Shown: piece after piece, positions 55,301 to 62,669 of the stretch
Position numbering within the stretch: position 1 is the first letter of the stretch
Layout: each line of letters opens with the position of its first letter
NCBI RefSeq assembly: GCF_030409835.1
Contig: NZ_JAUFQO010000004.1
Location: 1 to 64,000, forward strand
DNA length: 64,000 nt
Direction: 5' to 3'
Source of the DNA: Lutimonas halocynthiae
GTDB taxonomy: Bacteria; Bacteroidota; Bacteroidia; Flavobacteriales; Flavobacteriaceae
Notes under the pieces: generated by a model
The model's database searches: none
Told to the model about the DNA's origin: nothing
What the model saw: the letters and a program-made list of their open reading frames with translations, nothing else
Made by a program: the position numbers and the translations under genes

Positions 55301-56702
55301 TTTATCAACGGTAAGTCACGAGTTAAGAACACCACTAACTTCTGTTTTGGGGTTTGCTAAAATCATTAGAAAGCGTTTAGAAGATAAAGTTTTCCCGGCG
55401 GTAACTGTTGATGACCAAAAGATAAAACGCACTATGAAACAGGTCAGTGAAAACCTGAATGTTGTTGTTTCTGAAGGAGAACGTTTGACAAACCTAATTA
55501 ATGATGTGCTTGATCTTGCTAAGATTGAATCAGGAAGAATGGAATGGCATATGCGGCCTATTTTCCTTCAGGATGTAATCAGCCGGGCCATTGCAAGCAC
55601 GTCTGCCCTTTTTGAGGAAAAAGGCCTGAAATTGGTAAAAAACATTTCTCCAGACTTACCGCTGATTAGTGCAGATGAAGATAAATTAATCCAGGTTGTA
55701 ATTAACCTGCTTTCAAACGCTGTTAAGTTTACCGACAAAGGTAAAGTAACAGTTGAAGCTTATATCGATAATGCACAAATCATGGTTGAGGTGCAAGACA
55801 CTGGTATTGGAATAGCAGAAGAAGACCGACATAAAATATTCGAAAGATTCCGTCAGGCCGGAGACACGCTTACCGACAAACCAAAAGGCACCGGACTTGG
55901 CCTACCTATTTGTCGTGAAATTATAGAACATCATGGGGGTATTATCTGGATGAAAAGTGAACATGGTGTTGGGAGTTCATTCTTCTTTACCATGCCAGTG
56001 ATGGGTGAAGGTAGCAGTGAGCAACCCATACAACTCGATAGAATTCTTAATAGCCTGAAAAAACAAATCAAGCATTCTTCTCTGACTAATGTTAAGCAGG
56101 TGCCTACCATTTTAGTGGTTGATGATGACACCCCAATCAGGTCTCTTTTGAGGCAAGAATTGGGTGATGCCGGATATCAGGTAAAAGAAGCGGCCAATGG
56201 AAAAGCAGCTCTTGACATGGTAAGGCTTTCAAAACCTGATCTAATTATATTAGATGTTATGATGCCTGAAATTAATGGTTTTGACGTGGCAGCGGTTTTG
56301 AAGAACGATCCGGCAACCATGGACATTCCCATCATTATTTTATCTATTGTTCAAGACAAAGAGCGTGGATTAAAAATTGGGGTTGACAGATACCTTACCA
56401 AACCGATTAACACGGAGCAGCTCTTCCATGAAGTAGATGAACTACTTGAACAAGGTGTGTCCAAGAAAAAAGTATTAGTAGTTGATGACGATACATCGGC
56501 GGTTAAGACACTTTCTGACGTACTGAGTGCCAGAGGCTATAAGGTTATGGAAAGTGACCCCAAGAACCTGTTGAAAAATGCCACTGAATCAAAGCCAGAT
56601 ATCATCATGCTAAACTCTGTTCATAATGCCGATCAAAAGATTATCAAAGACCTAAAAGGTCAAAAAGGCATGGAAAACACAATGTTCTTTATTTATGAAT
56701 AA
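52317..56702 (+). CDS. hybrid sensor kinase with periplasmic propeller, Y_Y_Y and GAF domains
   Basis: This 1461-residue protein has a signal peptide (about 1-31), two-component-regulator propeller repeats (about 35-655), a Y_Y_Y domain (about 687-768) and a membrane segment (about 770-791). A GAF domain (about 815-978), HisKA with His 1001 (SHELRTP) and HATPase (DTGIGI, GTGLGL) follow, then receiver 1 (about 1264-1378, Asp 1313) and receiver 2 (about 1382-1461). In receiver 2 the phospho-acceptor Asp is Asn (N1433). Unlike classical Bacteroides hybrid regulators it has a GAF domain and no C-terminal AraC domain, so output must pass to a partner. It is first in an operon with a CheY-like protein and a cyclase. 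Confidence 0.9.
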   Translation: MIHSTNLKFMRHVVLTLTLLLYLISSNFLLAQEQIGRPMVTNYSYQNYEAAPVNWWALEDKKGNMYFANGDGILQYDGVNWKLVESTGGARCMVYDDNGIMYAGGQGDLGYLEPDSKGEMKFISLKDKIPEEYQSFGTVWEVDYYKNRIIFRTTNRLYIWDGDKMKVIVSEDAFHVGKIVHDVYYIRIWNRGLCYMTEDDTFEVVPGGEMFANERVYLILPYDDHQVLLGSRLMGFFLYDGKSFKPFKTDLSPEVLQAIYLPGIALENGNFIVNTFAEGTYLIDHNGKLIQKYTTANGLQDGSTSYVYLDSRGVLWMPLFNGISKVNLNSSITVLDTNMGLSTKVVFSTYRFKGMLYLGTNNGVFYLDEKNKELILVEGTAGQFANFLEKDGRLYSGSGSLGLIEIIGKSFRTIRSNDNYDFRVNFLKLSVSDPKRLLIRTNDGLASFYFNDKSQEFEEESYIPYRGRRDILERKQGGIWVNSDNDGEINLLLPIMTDGKMDFSKSDTIVYGADKGLPDSDFGFWGYTENEIAVMDRDSKSTYTYNSEKDVFEKKKLYFDELIKWEGERGDGIPLHTDHLGRRWFSIGHGITVATKNNDDTYEFNTQSFKELKNRNIYSIYVDPSSTESNTIAWFSGPDGVVRYEGDLKKNFTGKFDVAIRSVTIAGDSLIYAGSIDFPDKLKITADLNSVSIDYAAPFFISQKDMQYSTNLAGLDKEWSEWTKKATREYINLPPGDYDFKVKAKNVFGDISDEAMASFSITPPWYKTLWAYALYILGFILLIYTIVRSRTKILVNQQKVLEDKVNQRTEEVHQRLDELATVNEVSQALTQKLELSELIQMVGNQMKNLFKSDITYLALLDTDKEFINFPYQEGDAMPPMPYGEGLTSSIIKTGDSMLINHDTDISATYDKIGVEQTGKNVMSYLGVPIPVEDNIIGVLSVQSTKQASRFTSEDERLLSTIAINVGVALHNAELYEEAKEAKAKAEDANEAKSAFLSTVSHELRTPLTSVLGFAKIIRKRLEDKVFPAVTVDDQKIKRTMKQVSENLNVVVSEGERLTNLINDVLDLAKIESGRMEWHMRPIFLQDVISRAIASTSALFEEKGLKLVKNISPDLPLISADEDKLIQVVINLLSNAVKFTDKGKVTVEAYIDNAQIMVEVQDTGIGIAEEDRHKIFERFRQAGDTLTDKPKGTGLGLPICREIIEHHGGIIWMKSEHGVGSSFFFTMPVMGEGSSEQPIQLDRILNSLKKQIKHSSLTNVKQVPTILVVDDDTPIRSLLRQELGDAGYQVKEAANGKAALDMVRLSKPDLIILDVMMPEINGFDVAAVLKNDPATMDIPIIILSIVQDKERGLKIGVDRYLTKPINTEQLFHEVDELLEQGVSKKKVLVVDDDTSAVKTLSDVLSARGYKVMESDPKNLLKNATESKPDIIMLNSVHNADQKIIKDLKGQKGMENTMFFIYE

Positions 56703-56737
56703 AAGAAAAACTAAAACAAATAAAAATTGAATTGCAC

Positions 56738-57115
56738 ATGGACCAAAAAATATTAATCGTAGATGATGAAGCACATATCCGAATGCTCATTGAACAAACT
56801 CTTGAGGATCTCGAAGATGAAGGAGTGGAACTTTTGCTTGCCGAAAATGGGGAACAAGCCCTGGAGCTGATACAAAAAGAAGAACCAAATCTTGTTTTTC
56901 TAGACGTGATGATGCCAAAAATGAATGGCATGGAAGTGTGTCAAAAAGTAAAAAAAGAATTAAAACTTTCTCATGTCTATATCATTTTACTGACGGCTAA
57001 AGGACAAGAAGTAGACCGGCAAAAAGGATTAGAAATGGGAGCTGACCGCTATATGACCAAGCCCTTTGATCCAGATGAGATGCTCTCTATTGCTGAAGAA
57101 GTACTGAAAATATAA
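56738..57115 (+). CDS. CheY-like single-domain response regulator
   Basis: This 125-residue receiver domain has all key residues: the acidic pair VDDE, phospho-acceptor Asp in LVFLDVMMP, Thr in ILLTAKG and Lys in MTKPF. There is no output domain. I start it at ATG 56738; the TTG two codons earlier is less likely. It sits between the hybrid kinase and the cyclase, 2 bp before the latter, and probably relays phosphate from the kinase. Confidence 0.88.
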   Translation: MDQKILIVDDEAHIRMLIEQTLEDLEDEGVELLLAENGEQALELIQKEEPNLVFLDVMMPKMNGMEVCQKVKKELKLSHVYIILLTAKGQEVDRQKGLEMGADRYMTKPFDPDEMLSIAEEVLKI

Positions 57116-57117
57116 AC

Positions 57118-58815
57118 ATGATAACCCTCGATAAAAAAGTAAGAACAAGAGTAAGAGCGCTCAAACATATCTTAAAGGATATTAGAACTGATACGCTGCT
57201 GAAACAATTGTCTAAAGAATTAGACTTGGAATTCAGCATCCTTGATATCAATGCTGTTTTAATGTGGGGTAACGATACTAATTATTCACTACACCTGACA
57301 CTCAAAGATCATGATCTTGATTATGGGCAGGTAGTAGCCAATGAAGAAAAAGCAAGTATCATTGTTAACCTATTGAATACATTGGTATCAAAAGACCTTG
57401 AGAAAAAAAATATTGGAAATGAAGTCTTGGGTTTGTATCGTGAAATCAATATGATCTATGATTTTAGTGAAAAATTATCTGAAAAAATTGAAGTGAAGTC
57501 AATTGCAGAAATGGCCCTGACAGAAGCTTCTCAGATCATTGACACCACACATGGTATGTTTCTTTTATTGGATACAGATATTGACAAAGTTATCATTCTA
57601 TCAGCCTTTGGGGAAGATGCTAAAAGAGCCAAAAACATCGAGGAGCAAAATCATCTTTTAAAAGAGCTCATCATAAAAGGAACCTCAGCAATTGTAGATG
57701 TTGAAAGAATACAACAAAACCCGGCCTTACGTCATTTAAAAGCCATGATGTACGCGCCATTAAAAGTAAAAAACCGCACCCTAGGAATGGTCATCCTAGG
57801 ACATGCCGAAGAAAGAGAATTCAGAGCAGCCGAATTAAAACTATTGACCACCATTTCATTACAATCAGCGGTTGCCATTGAAAGTGCACAATTGTTCCAA
57901 AAAGGACTTAAAGAAGCCCAAGAAAGAGAGGAAGCCATCAAAAAAATTCACCAGGTCAGCCAGAAATTTGTGCCGACTGAATTTATTAAATCCTTGGGGA
58001 AAAACAGACTTACGGAAGTATCATTAGGCGACCTGACTGAAAAAGAAGTGACCGTGATGTTTGTAGATATCAGGGAATTCACGTCGCTTTCTGAAGGATT
58101 GAGTCCTAAGGATAATTTTCTGTTTATAAATTCTTTTAACAAGAGAATGGGCCCTGTCATTAGAAAAAATAAAGGGTTTATTATGCAATACTTGGGAGAC
58201 GGATTTATGGCACTCTTTCCTAGTGGTTCTCAAAATGCCTTAAGGGCTTCGATTGAGATGCACAAGACGCTTGACGATTACAACAAAATTAGACTAAAAA
58301 AGAAAAGGTCAGCTGTAAGAGTTGGTATAGGGATGCAAAATGGAGACCTCATCATGGGGATTACCGGGGATGTTGAAAGACTTGATGCGGCTATCATTTC
58401 TGATACAGTAAATACAGCCTCGAGAATTGAGGGTCTGTCGAAGCACTTCGGAACATCCATACTGATGACAGGAAAATGCATGACCAATCTTACAAACCCT
58501 GAAGAGTTTAATTTTAGATATTTAGGCCCTGTACAAGTAATAGGAAAGAAAAAACCTGTTAAATTATACGAGTGCATTAATGGGGATGTAAAAACACTTT
58601 ACAATCATAAATTAAGGACCCTGGGCACTTTTAACCGTGGAATGGAACTTTATTTTAATAAAGAATTCGCGATGTCTGCGGTAACTTTTCAACAGATATA
58701 CAAACAAAACACTAAAGATCTTACTGCCAAACTTTTTCTTAATAGAGCAGCTCACCTTATCACTCAGGAGATTGATGAAAACTGGGAAGGTGTTCAATCT
58801 ATGACCAAAAAATAA
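57118..58815 (+). CDS. class III nucleotide cyclase with GAF domain
   Basis: This 565-residue protein has an N-terminal region of about 120 residues I do not recognise, a GAF domain at about 120-265, and a class III cyclase domain at about 300-480. Metal-binding Asp are D317 (VMFVDIREFT) and D361 (YLGDGFMALF). The transition-state Asn/Arg are N432 and R436. The purine-specifying Lys is replaced by Gln (Q357), while the second position is D429. A C-terminal helical tail follows (about 490-565). No membrane segment is seen. It is the last gene of the kinase operon. The product is probably cAMP, but Q357 leaves nucleotide choice open. Confidence 0.85.
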   Translation: MITLDKKVRTRVRALKHILKDIRTDTLLKQLSKELDLEFSILDINAVLMWGNDTNYSLHLTLKDHDLDYGQVVANEEKASIIVNLLNTLVSKDLEKKNIGNEVLGLYREINMIYDFSEKLSEKIEVKSIAEMALTEASQIIDTTHGMFLLLDTDIDKVIILSAFGEDAKRAKNIEEQNHLLKELIIKGTSAIVDVERIQQNPALRHLKAMMYAPLKVKNRTLGMVILGHAEEREFRAAELKLLTTISLQSAVAIESAQLFQKGLKEAQEREEAIKKIHQVSQKFVPTEFIKSLGKNRLTEVSLGDLTEKEVTVMFVDIREFTSLSEGLSPKDNFLFINSFNKRMGPVIRKNKGFIMQYLGDGFMALFPSGSQNALRASIEMHKTLDDYNKIRLKKKRSAVRVGIGMQNGDLIMGITGDVERLDAAIISDTVNTASRIEGLSKHFGTSILMTGKCMTNLTNPEEFNFRYLGPVQVIGKKKPVKLYECINGDVKTLYNHKLRTLGTFNRGMELYFNKEFAMSAVTFQQIYKQNTKDLTAKLFLNRAAHLITQEIDENWEGVQSMTKK

Positions 58816-58974
58816 ATTGACACGATAAATTAGAGATCTTGTTATTCACGCTGATTTTTAATTATTTTATCGATAATTAAGAGTGTAACTGTAACAATTT
58901 TGTTTTATGGATATCTTTATAGAAACCAATGATCAAAAATTGGTCTAAAACAATTAACAAAAAACAACAATCTC

Positions 58975-59727
58975 ATGAAAAAATCCTACTTAACCTTGCT
59001 TATTGCAACCTTCATGTTGCTAGGAATACAACAGACCGAAGCCCAGAACAAAACTTATGACGTCTCTTCATTCGATGAAGTAATTATCAGTCCTCATATT
59101 GAAGTGATTTTTGAAAGAGCAGATACAGAATCTGTGGTAATCGAAAACATCGATGTGTCTATGGACAAACTCAACGTTGAAGTAAAAGGAAATACCCTGC
59201 ACATTTATCTTGATGATGCCAAGGTTTACACAAAATCAGAAAAGGTAGTTTATGACGATTATAAAGGAAAGGATGCTATTTATCACGGAACTGTCGTTTC
59301 TGCAAAAGTATATTTTAAAGATTTAGAAGAAATCTCTTTAAGGGGAGAAGAAACCCATAAAGTTAAAAGTGTTTTGAAAGGCGAAGAATTGACGCTTAAA
59401 ATATATGGAGAATCAGAAGTATACCTGAGTGAAATTGATGTAGAAAAATTCTACACTACTATGTATGGTGAGTCTTATTTAGAAGTCAAAGAGGGCATCG
59501 CCAAACGCCAGCGCATTATTTCATATGGTGAAGGTGAAATAAATACTTTTGGTGTTAAAAACACCAGCGCCAAAGTAACCGCATATGGCGAAGGGAAAGT
59601 CAAACTTAACGTTACCGATGAATTAAAAGTTACTGCCTATGGTGAAGCATCCATACACTACAAAGGAAGTCCGATGGTGAACCGAGGCATAGTCATTGGA
59701 GAAGCCAATATTCATCAGATCAACTAG
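58975..59727 (+). CDS. exported GIN-domain (DUF2807) protein
   Basis: This 250-residue protein has a signal peptide at about 1-23 (QQTEAQ). A beta-helix-like GIN domain (DUF2807, putative auto-transporter adhesin head) fills the rest, with repeating strands such as TAYGEGKVKLNVTDELKVTAYGEASIH. The role is unknown, probably periplasmic or surface. An inverted repeat ACCAAT-N8-ATTGGT (58925-58944) lies 30 bp upstream and may be regulatory. A terminator follows the gene. Confidence 0.75.
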   Translation: MKKSYLTLLIATFMLLGIQQTEAQNKTYDVSSFDEVIISPHIEVIFERADTESVVIENIDVSMDKLNVEVKGNTLHIYLDDAKVYTKSEKVVYDDYKGKDAIYHGTVVSAKVYFKDLEEISLRGEETHKVKSVLKGEELTLKIYGESEVYLSEIDVEKFYTTMYGESYLEVKEGIAKRQRIISYGEGEINTFGVKNTSAKVTAYGEGKVKLNVTDELKVTAYGEASIHYKGSPMVNRGIVIGEANIHQIN

Positions 59728-59758
59728 ATCAATTCGCTTAAACAAATAATATATCAAT

Positions 59759-59797
59759 ATCCTGTATTCTGAGATCTTCTCTACATACAGGATTTTT
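59759..59797 (+). terminator. rho-independent terminator after the GIN-domain gene
   Basis: A 9-bp stem (59759-59767 with 59785-59793, loop of 17 nt) is followed by T residues at 59794-59797. It lies 31 bp after the stop codon. Confidence 0.6.
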
Positions 59798-59878
59798 CAA
59801 TATATTAAACCCATTTTTAATCTATAATAATTGTGTTACTTTTATGCTTCCTCAAATTAAAAATGATTCTACATCTCA

Positions 59879-61384
59879 ATGGAAAGCCTAAAAAAGCAAT
59901 TTATTAAATACAACCTCTTAGGCTGGTCTATATTCATCTTATTTCTATTTTCATTGTGGATTTCGCTCGACCCACTGCGGGCTATAACCACTATCTCTGA
60001 AGTATCCCTATGGGTCAGAGAATACTTTGGGCAATTCTATCTTGTTTTGGGCTTGGCCTGTGTTTTGCTTTTGATCGTCCTGGCCATATTGCCAATCGGA
60101 AAAAGAAAGCTGGGAAACATGGATGACAAACCTGAATATGACCTATGGTCATGGTCAGCGATGTTGTTTAGTGCAGGTATGGGAGCGGGTTTGATTTTAA
60201 GAGCGGTACAGGAACCTGTTTTTATGCTAAAGAACCCTCCTATTCAATCTTCAAATGATGCCAATTCTTTGGCTTTAGAATATACATTTTATCATTGGGG
60301 TTTTACGCCTTGGGCCATGTATGGCCTTTTTGCTTTAATCATTGGTTATTATATCTATGTGCAAAAAGCACCTGTTCTAATGAGTGCTCCGGTTAAAAAA
60401 ATCAATTCCAATATCTATCTACTCAAAAGTATTGACATTCTCACCATTCTCATTACAGTTATTGGAGTTATTGCCGCAGTAGCACTTGGTGTAACTCAAA
60501 TTAGCGGGGGTTTAAATCACCTGATGCCTGAACTCGATTTAAATTTTAAGGGAACCATATTTATTCTGATATTGGTGAGTAGTATATCATTGATATCAGC
60601 CTCTTACGGCGTTAACAAAGGAATTAATATCATCTCCAAATTCAATATTACAATAGCTGTTTTTCTGCTTTTATTTGTTTTTTTACAAGGTGACATGTGG
60701 CTCATGTTCAGCCGGTTTATAAAAACCCTGTATTTATATATTATTGATTTTATTCCTTTGAGTCTGGCTATGGGTTCCTTCGATCCTGGAAAGGAATTTT
60801 TAAGTTCATGGACCTATTTCTACTGGGCCTTCTGGTTGTCCTGGGCACCATTTACAGGTATTTTTATTGCGCGGATATCAAAAGGCAGGACAATTAGAGA
60901 ATTTGTCATTGCCATTCTGCTAATTCCCTCTTTGGGAACCTTTTTTTGGTTTACGGCTTTTGGAGAAACTGCCTTTTTACGTTTAGAACAATGGGATAAT
61001 TACAATAATGAATTCGGAAACGTTTTTACTTCTATCTTCATCTTTTTTGAAGTCTATCCTATGCAGGCAATAATCAATTCACTTGTTGTGCTTGTTTTAT
61101 TTACCTTCTTAATTACCTCAATGGATTCTGCTATTTATGTACTTAGTATGTTTACCGATGGCGGCAACAGAAGTCCTGCCAAGAAGCATCGTTATATCTG
61201 GGGAGTCTTTCTTCCTATTTTTGGATGCTCTATGTTGCTTTTAGGGAATAAATTAGCCAACCTTGACCTATTGGGTGCCATGACCAAGCTGATTGTAATC
61301 ACCTCTCTCCCCTATGCTTTCTTAACAATTATAATAAGCGGGATATTTATCCGAAGCCTAATTCATTCAAAAGAAAAAATGTGA
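59879..61384 (+). CDS. BCCT-family transporter (betaine/carnitine/choline type)
   Basis: This 501-residue inner-membrane protein has about 12 membrane segments. Family features are FSAGMGAGLILRAVQEP in the TM3 region and the FWLSWAPFTGIFIARISKGRTIREF motif in TM8. Other BCCT proteins have a Trp-rich box around the first motif; here it reads LILRAVQEP, so the substrate site may differ from known betaine carriers. It could serve osmoprotection, but the substrate is unknown. Confidence 0.85.
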   Translation: MESLKKQFIKYNLLGWSIFILFLFSLWISLDPLRAITTISEVSLWVREYFGQFYLVLGLACVLLLIVLAILPIGKRKLGNMDDKPEYDLWSWSAMLFSAGMGAGLILRAVQEPVFMLKNPPIQSSNDANSLALEYTFYHWGFTPWAMYGLFALIIGYYIYVQKAPVLMSAPVKKINSNIYLLKSIDILTILITVIGVIAAVALGVTQISGGLNHLMPELDLNFKGTIFILILVSSISLISASYGVNKGINIISKFNITIAVFLLLFVFLQGDMWLMFSRFIKTLYLYIIDFIPLSLAMGSFDPGKEFLSSWTYFYWAFWLSWAPFTGIFIARISKGRTIREFVIAILLIPSLGTFFWFTAFGETAFLRLEQWDNYNNEFGNVFTSIFIFFEVYPMQAIINSLVVLVLFTFLITSMDSAIYVLSMFTDGGNRSPAKKHRYIWGVFLPIFGCSMLLLGNKLANLDLLGAMTKLIVITSLPYAFLTIIISGIFIRSLIHSKEKM

Positions 61385-61391
61385 TTTCTAT

Positions 61392-61430
61392 ATCAACTTA
61401 ATGTTGATTTAGTCTAAATAAAAGGACTAA
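61392..61430 (+). terminator. two small hairpins after the BCCT gene
   Basis: ATCAAC-TTAAT-GTTGAT (61392-61408) and TTAGTC-N10-GACTAA (61409-61430) lie back to back just after the stop codon. Neither is followed by a T-run, so termination is only a guess. Confidence 0.3.
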
Positions 61431-61675
61431 GCCTATTTCGACATATTTTGTGTTTTAATTGAATTCTATTTTCCTTTCTGTCAATATATTTTAATAATCG
61501 ACAAAATTTATAAGTATAGAATTTATGCGAATTTGAAATTAAACGCCGCGATTAGGTCTATAGCGCGAAGCTGTTAATGATTATTGAAAAATTTTATGAA
61601 GTTATAAAGCATCTCATTACAATTAATACTATATTGTCAAAAATAGATTGAAAACAGATTATTAGAGATTGAGTT

Positions 61676-62548
61676 ATGAGAACGAGCGTACACAGAGAGA
61701 TAACACAATTAAGCCCCGAAGATAGTTTTCTTGTTTATGAAAGGGTGAAAGACGATTTTGACTTCCCAATTCATTTTCATCCTGAATATGAATTGAATTT
61801 TATTTACAAAGGCGAAGGCGTAAGAAGAATCATTGGTGATCACACCAACGTAATAAATGATGTTGAATTAGTGCTGGTGGGCCCTAATCTGACTCACGGA
61901 TGGGAACTTAACAAATGTACCTGTAAAGAAATCTACGAGATCACAATTCACATACAACATGACTTGTTAAATGACAAAATGCTTTCAAGAAGGATTTTCA
62001 AATGCATCAAAGACATGTTTAACAGATCTAAACATGGTATTTTGTTTTCTCAGGAAATAACTATGGAGATCATGCCCAGGTTAATGGCACTTCCTAAATT
62101 ACATGGCATTAATTACTTCTTAGAATTTATTTCAATTTTAAATGAATTGGCCATTTCCAAAGACCAGACACTGCTCTCTACACAGTTTTCTGAAATGAAT
62201 GACTTTCAGAATAGCGAAAGCATCAAGAAAGTATATGAATTCATTCAGGAAAACTATCATCGTAAAATAGCACTGGAGGAAATTTCTCAACTCGTAAATA
62301 TGAGTGCGGTTTCGTTTAATCGTTTTATAAAAAAAAGAACAGGGAAGACCTTTATCAATTATGTCAATGATACAAGAATCAGCTATGCCAGCAGGGCTCT
62401 TATAGAATCTGAAAAAAGCATAGGTGAAATCAGTTTTCAATGTGGATTCAATAATATTGCTAATTTTAATCGCATCTTTAAAAGGTCCAAAGATTGTACG
62501 CCAAGCGAATTCAGGAAAGAGTTTGTTGGTATGCAAAGGGTACTGTGA
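61676..62548 (+). CDS. AraC-family transcriptional regulator, paralog of the mannan regulator
   Basis: This 290-residue regulator aligns along its whole length with the regulator at 51339-52226: FPIHFHPEYELNFIYKGEG in the cupin-like domain, ENYHRKIALEEISQLVNMSAVSFNRFIKKRTGKTF and CGFNNIANFNRIFKRSKDCTPSEFR in the DNA-binding domain. The last gene in view, the GH94 phosphorylase, converges with it, so it may regulate that gene or others to the right. Its stop codon overlaps a short tandem repeat. Confidence 0.85.
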   Translation: MRTSVHREITQLSPEDSFLVYERVKDDFDFPIHFHPEYELNFIYKGEGVRRIIGDHTNVINDVELVLVGPNLTHGWELNKCTCKEIYEITIHIQHDLLNDKMLSRRIFKCIKDMFNRSKHGILFSQEITMEIMPRLMALPKLHGINYFLEFISILNELAISKDQTLLSTQFSEMNDFQNSESIKKVYEFIQENYHRKIALEEISQLVNMSAVSFNRFIKKRTGKTFINYVNDTRISYASRALIESEKSIGEISFQCGFNNIANFNRIFKRSKDCTPSEFRKEFVGMQRVL

Positions 62549-62589
62549 AGGCCTCGCCCGTGAAGGCTTGAGAAGTGAAGGCTTCACGT
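62545..62589 (+). repeat. three 15-nt direct repeats beginning GTGAAGGC
   Basis: Units at 62545-62559, 62560-62574 and 62575-62589 share GTGAAGGC and are spaced exactly 15 nt apart. The first overlaps the stop codon of the AraC gene. The last unit and the following bases form two small inverted repeats (GTGAA-GGC-TTCAC and CCGAA-CGG-TTCGG). Confidence 0.6.
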
Positions 62590-62610
62590 CCGAACGGTTC
62601 GGTTATGAAC

Positions 62611-62646
62611 AAAAAAACTCCCAAAAGTTTTGGCTTTCAGGAGTTT
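62611..62646 (-). terminator. rho-independent terminator of the GH94 gene
   Basis: Stem arms 62615-62621 and 62640-62646, read on the minus strand, are followed by a run of seven T (62617-62611, overlapping the stem base). The loop contains an inner CCAAAA/TTTTGG pairing. It lies 24 bp after the stop codon at 62670. Confidence 0.75.
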
Positions 62647-62669
62647 CATTCGGTAAAAATAGCAGTCTT

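Noticed and set aside
52317-56702. Classical hybrid two-component system with its own AraC output domain
   Set aside because: The C-terminus ends in a second receiver; no helix-turn-helix follows it in this frame.
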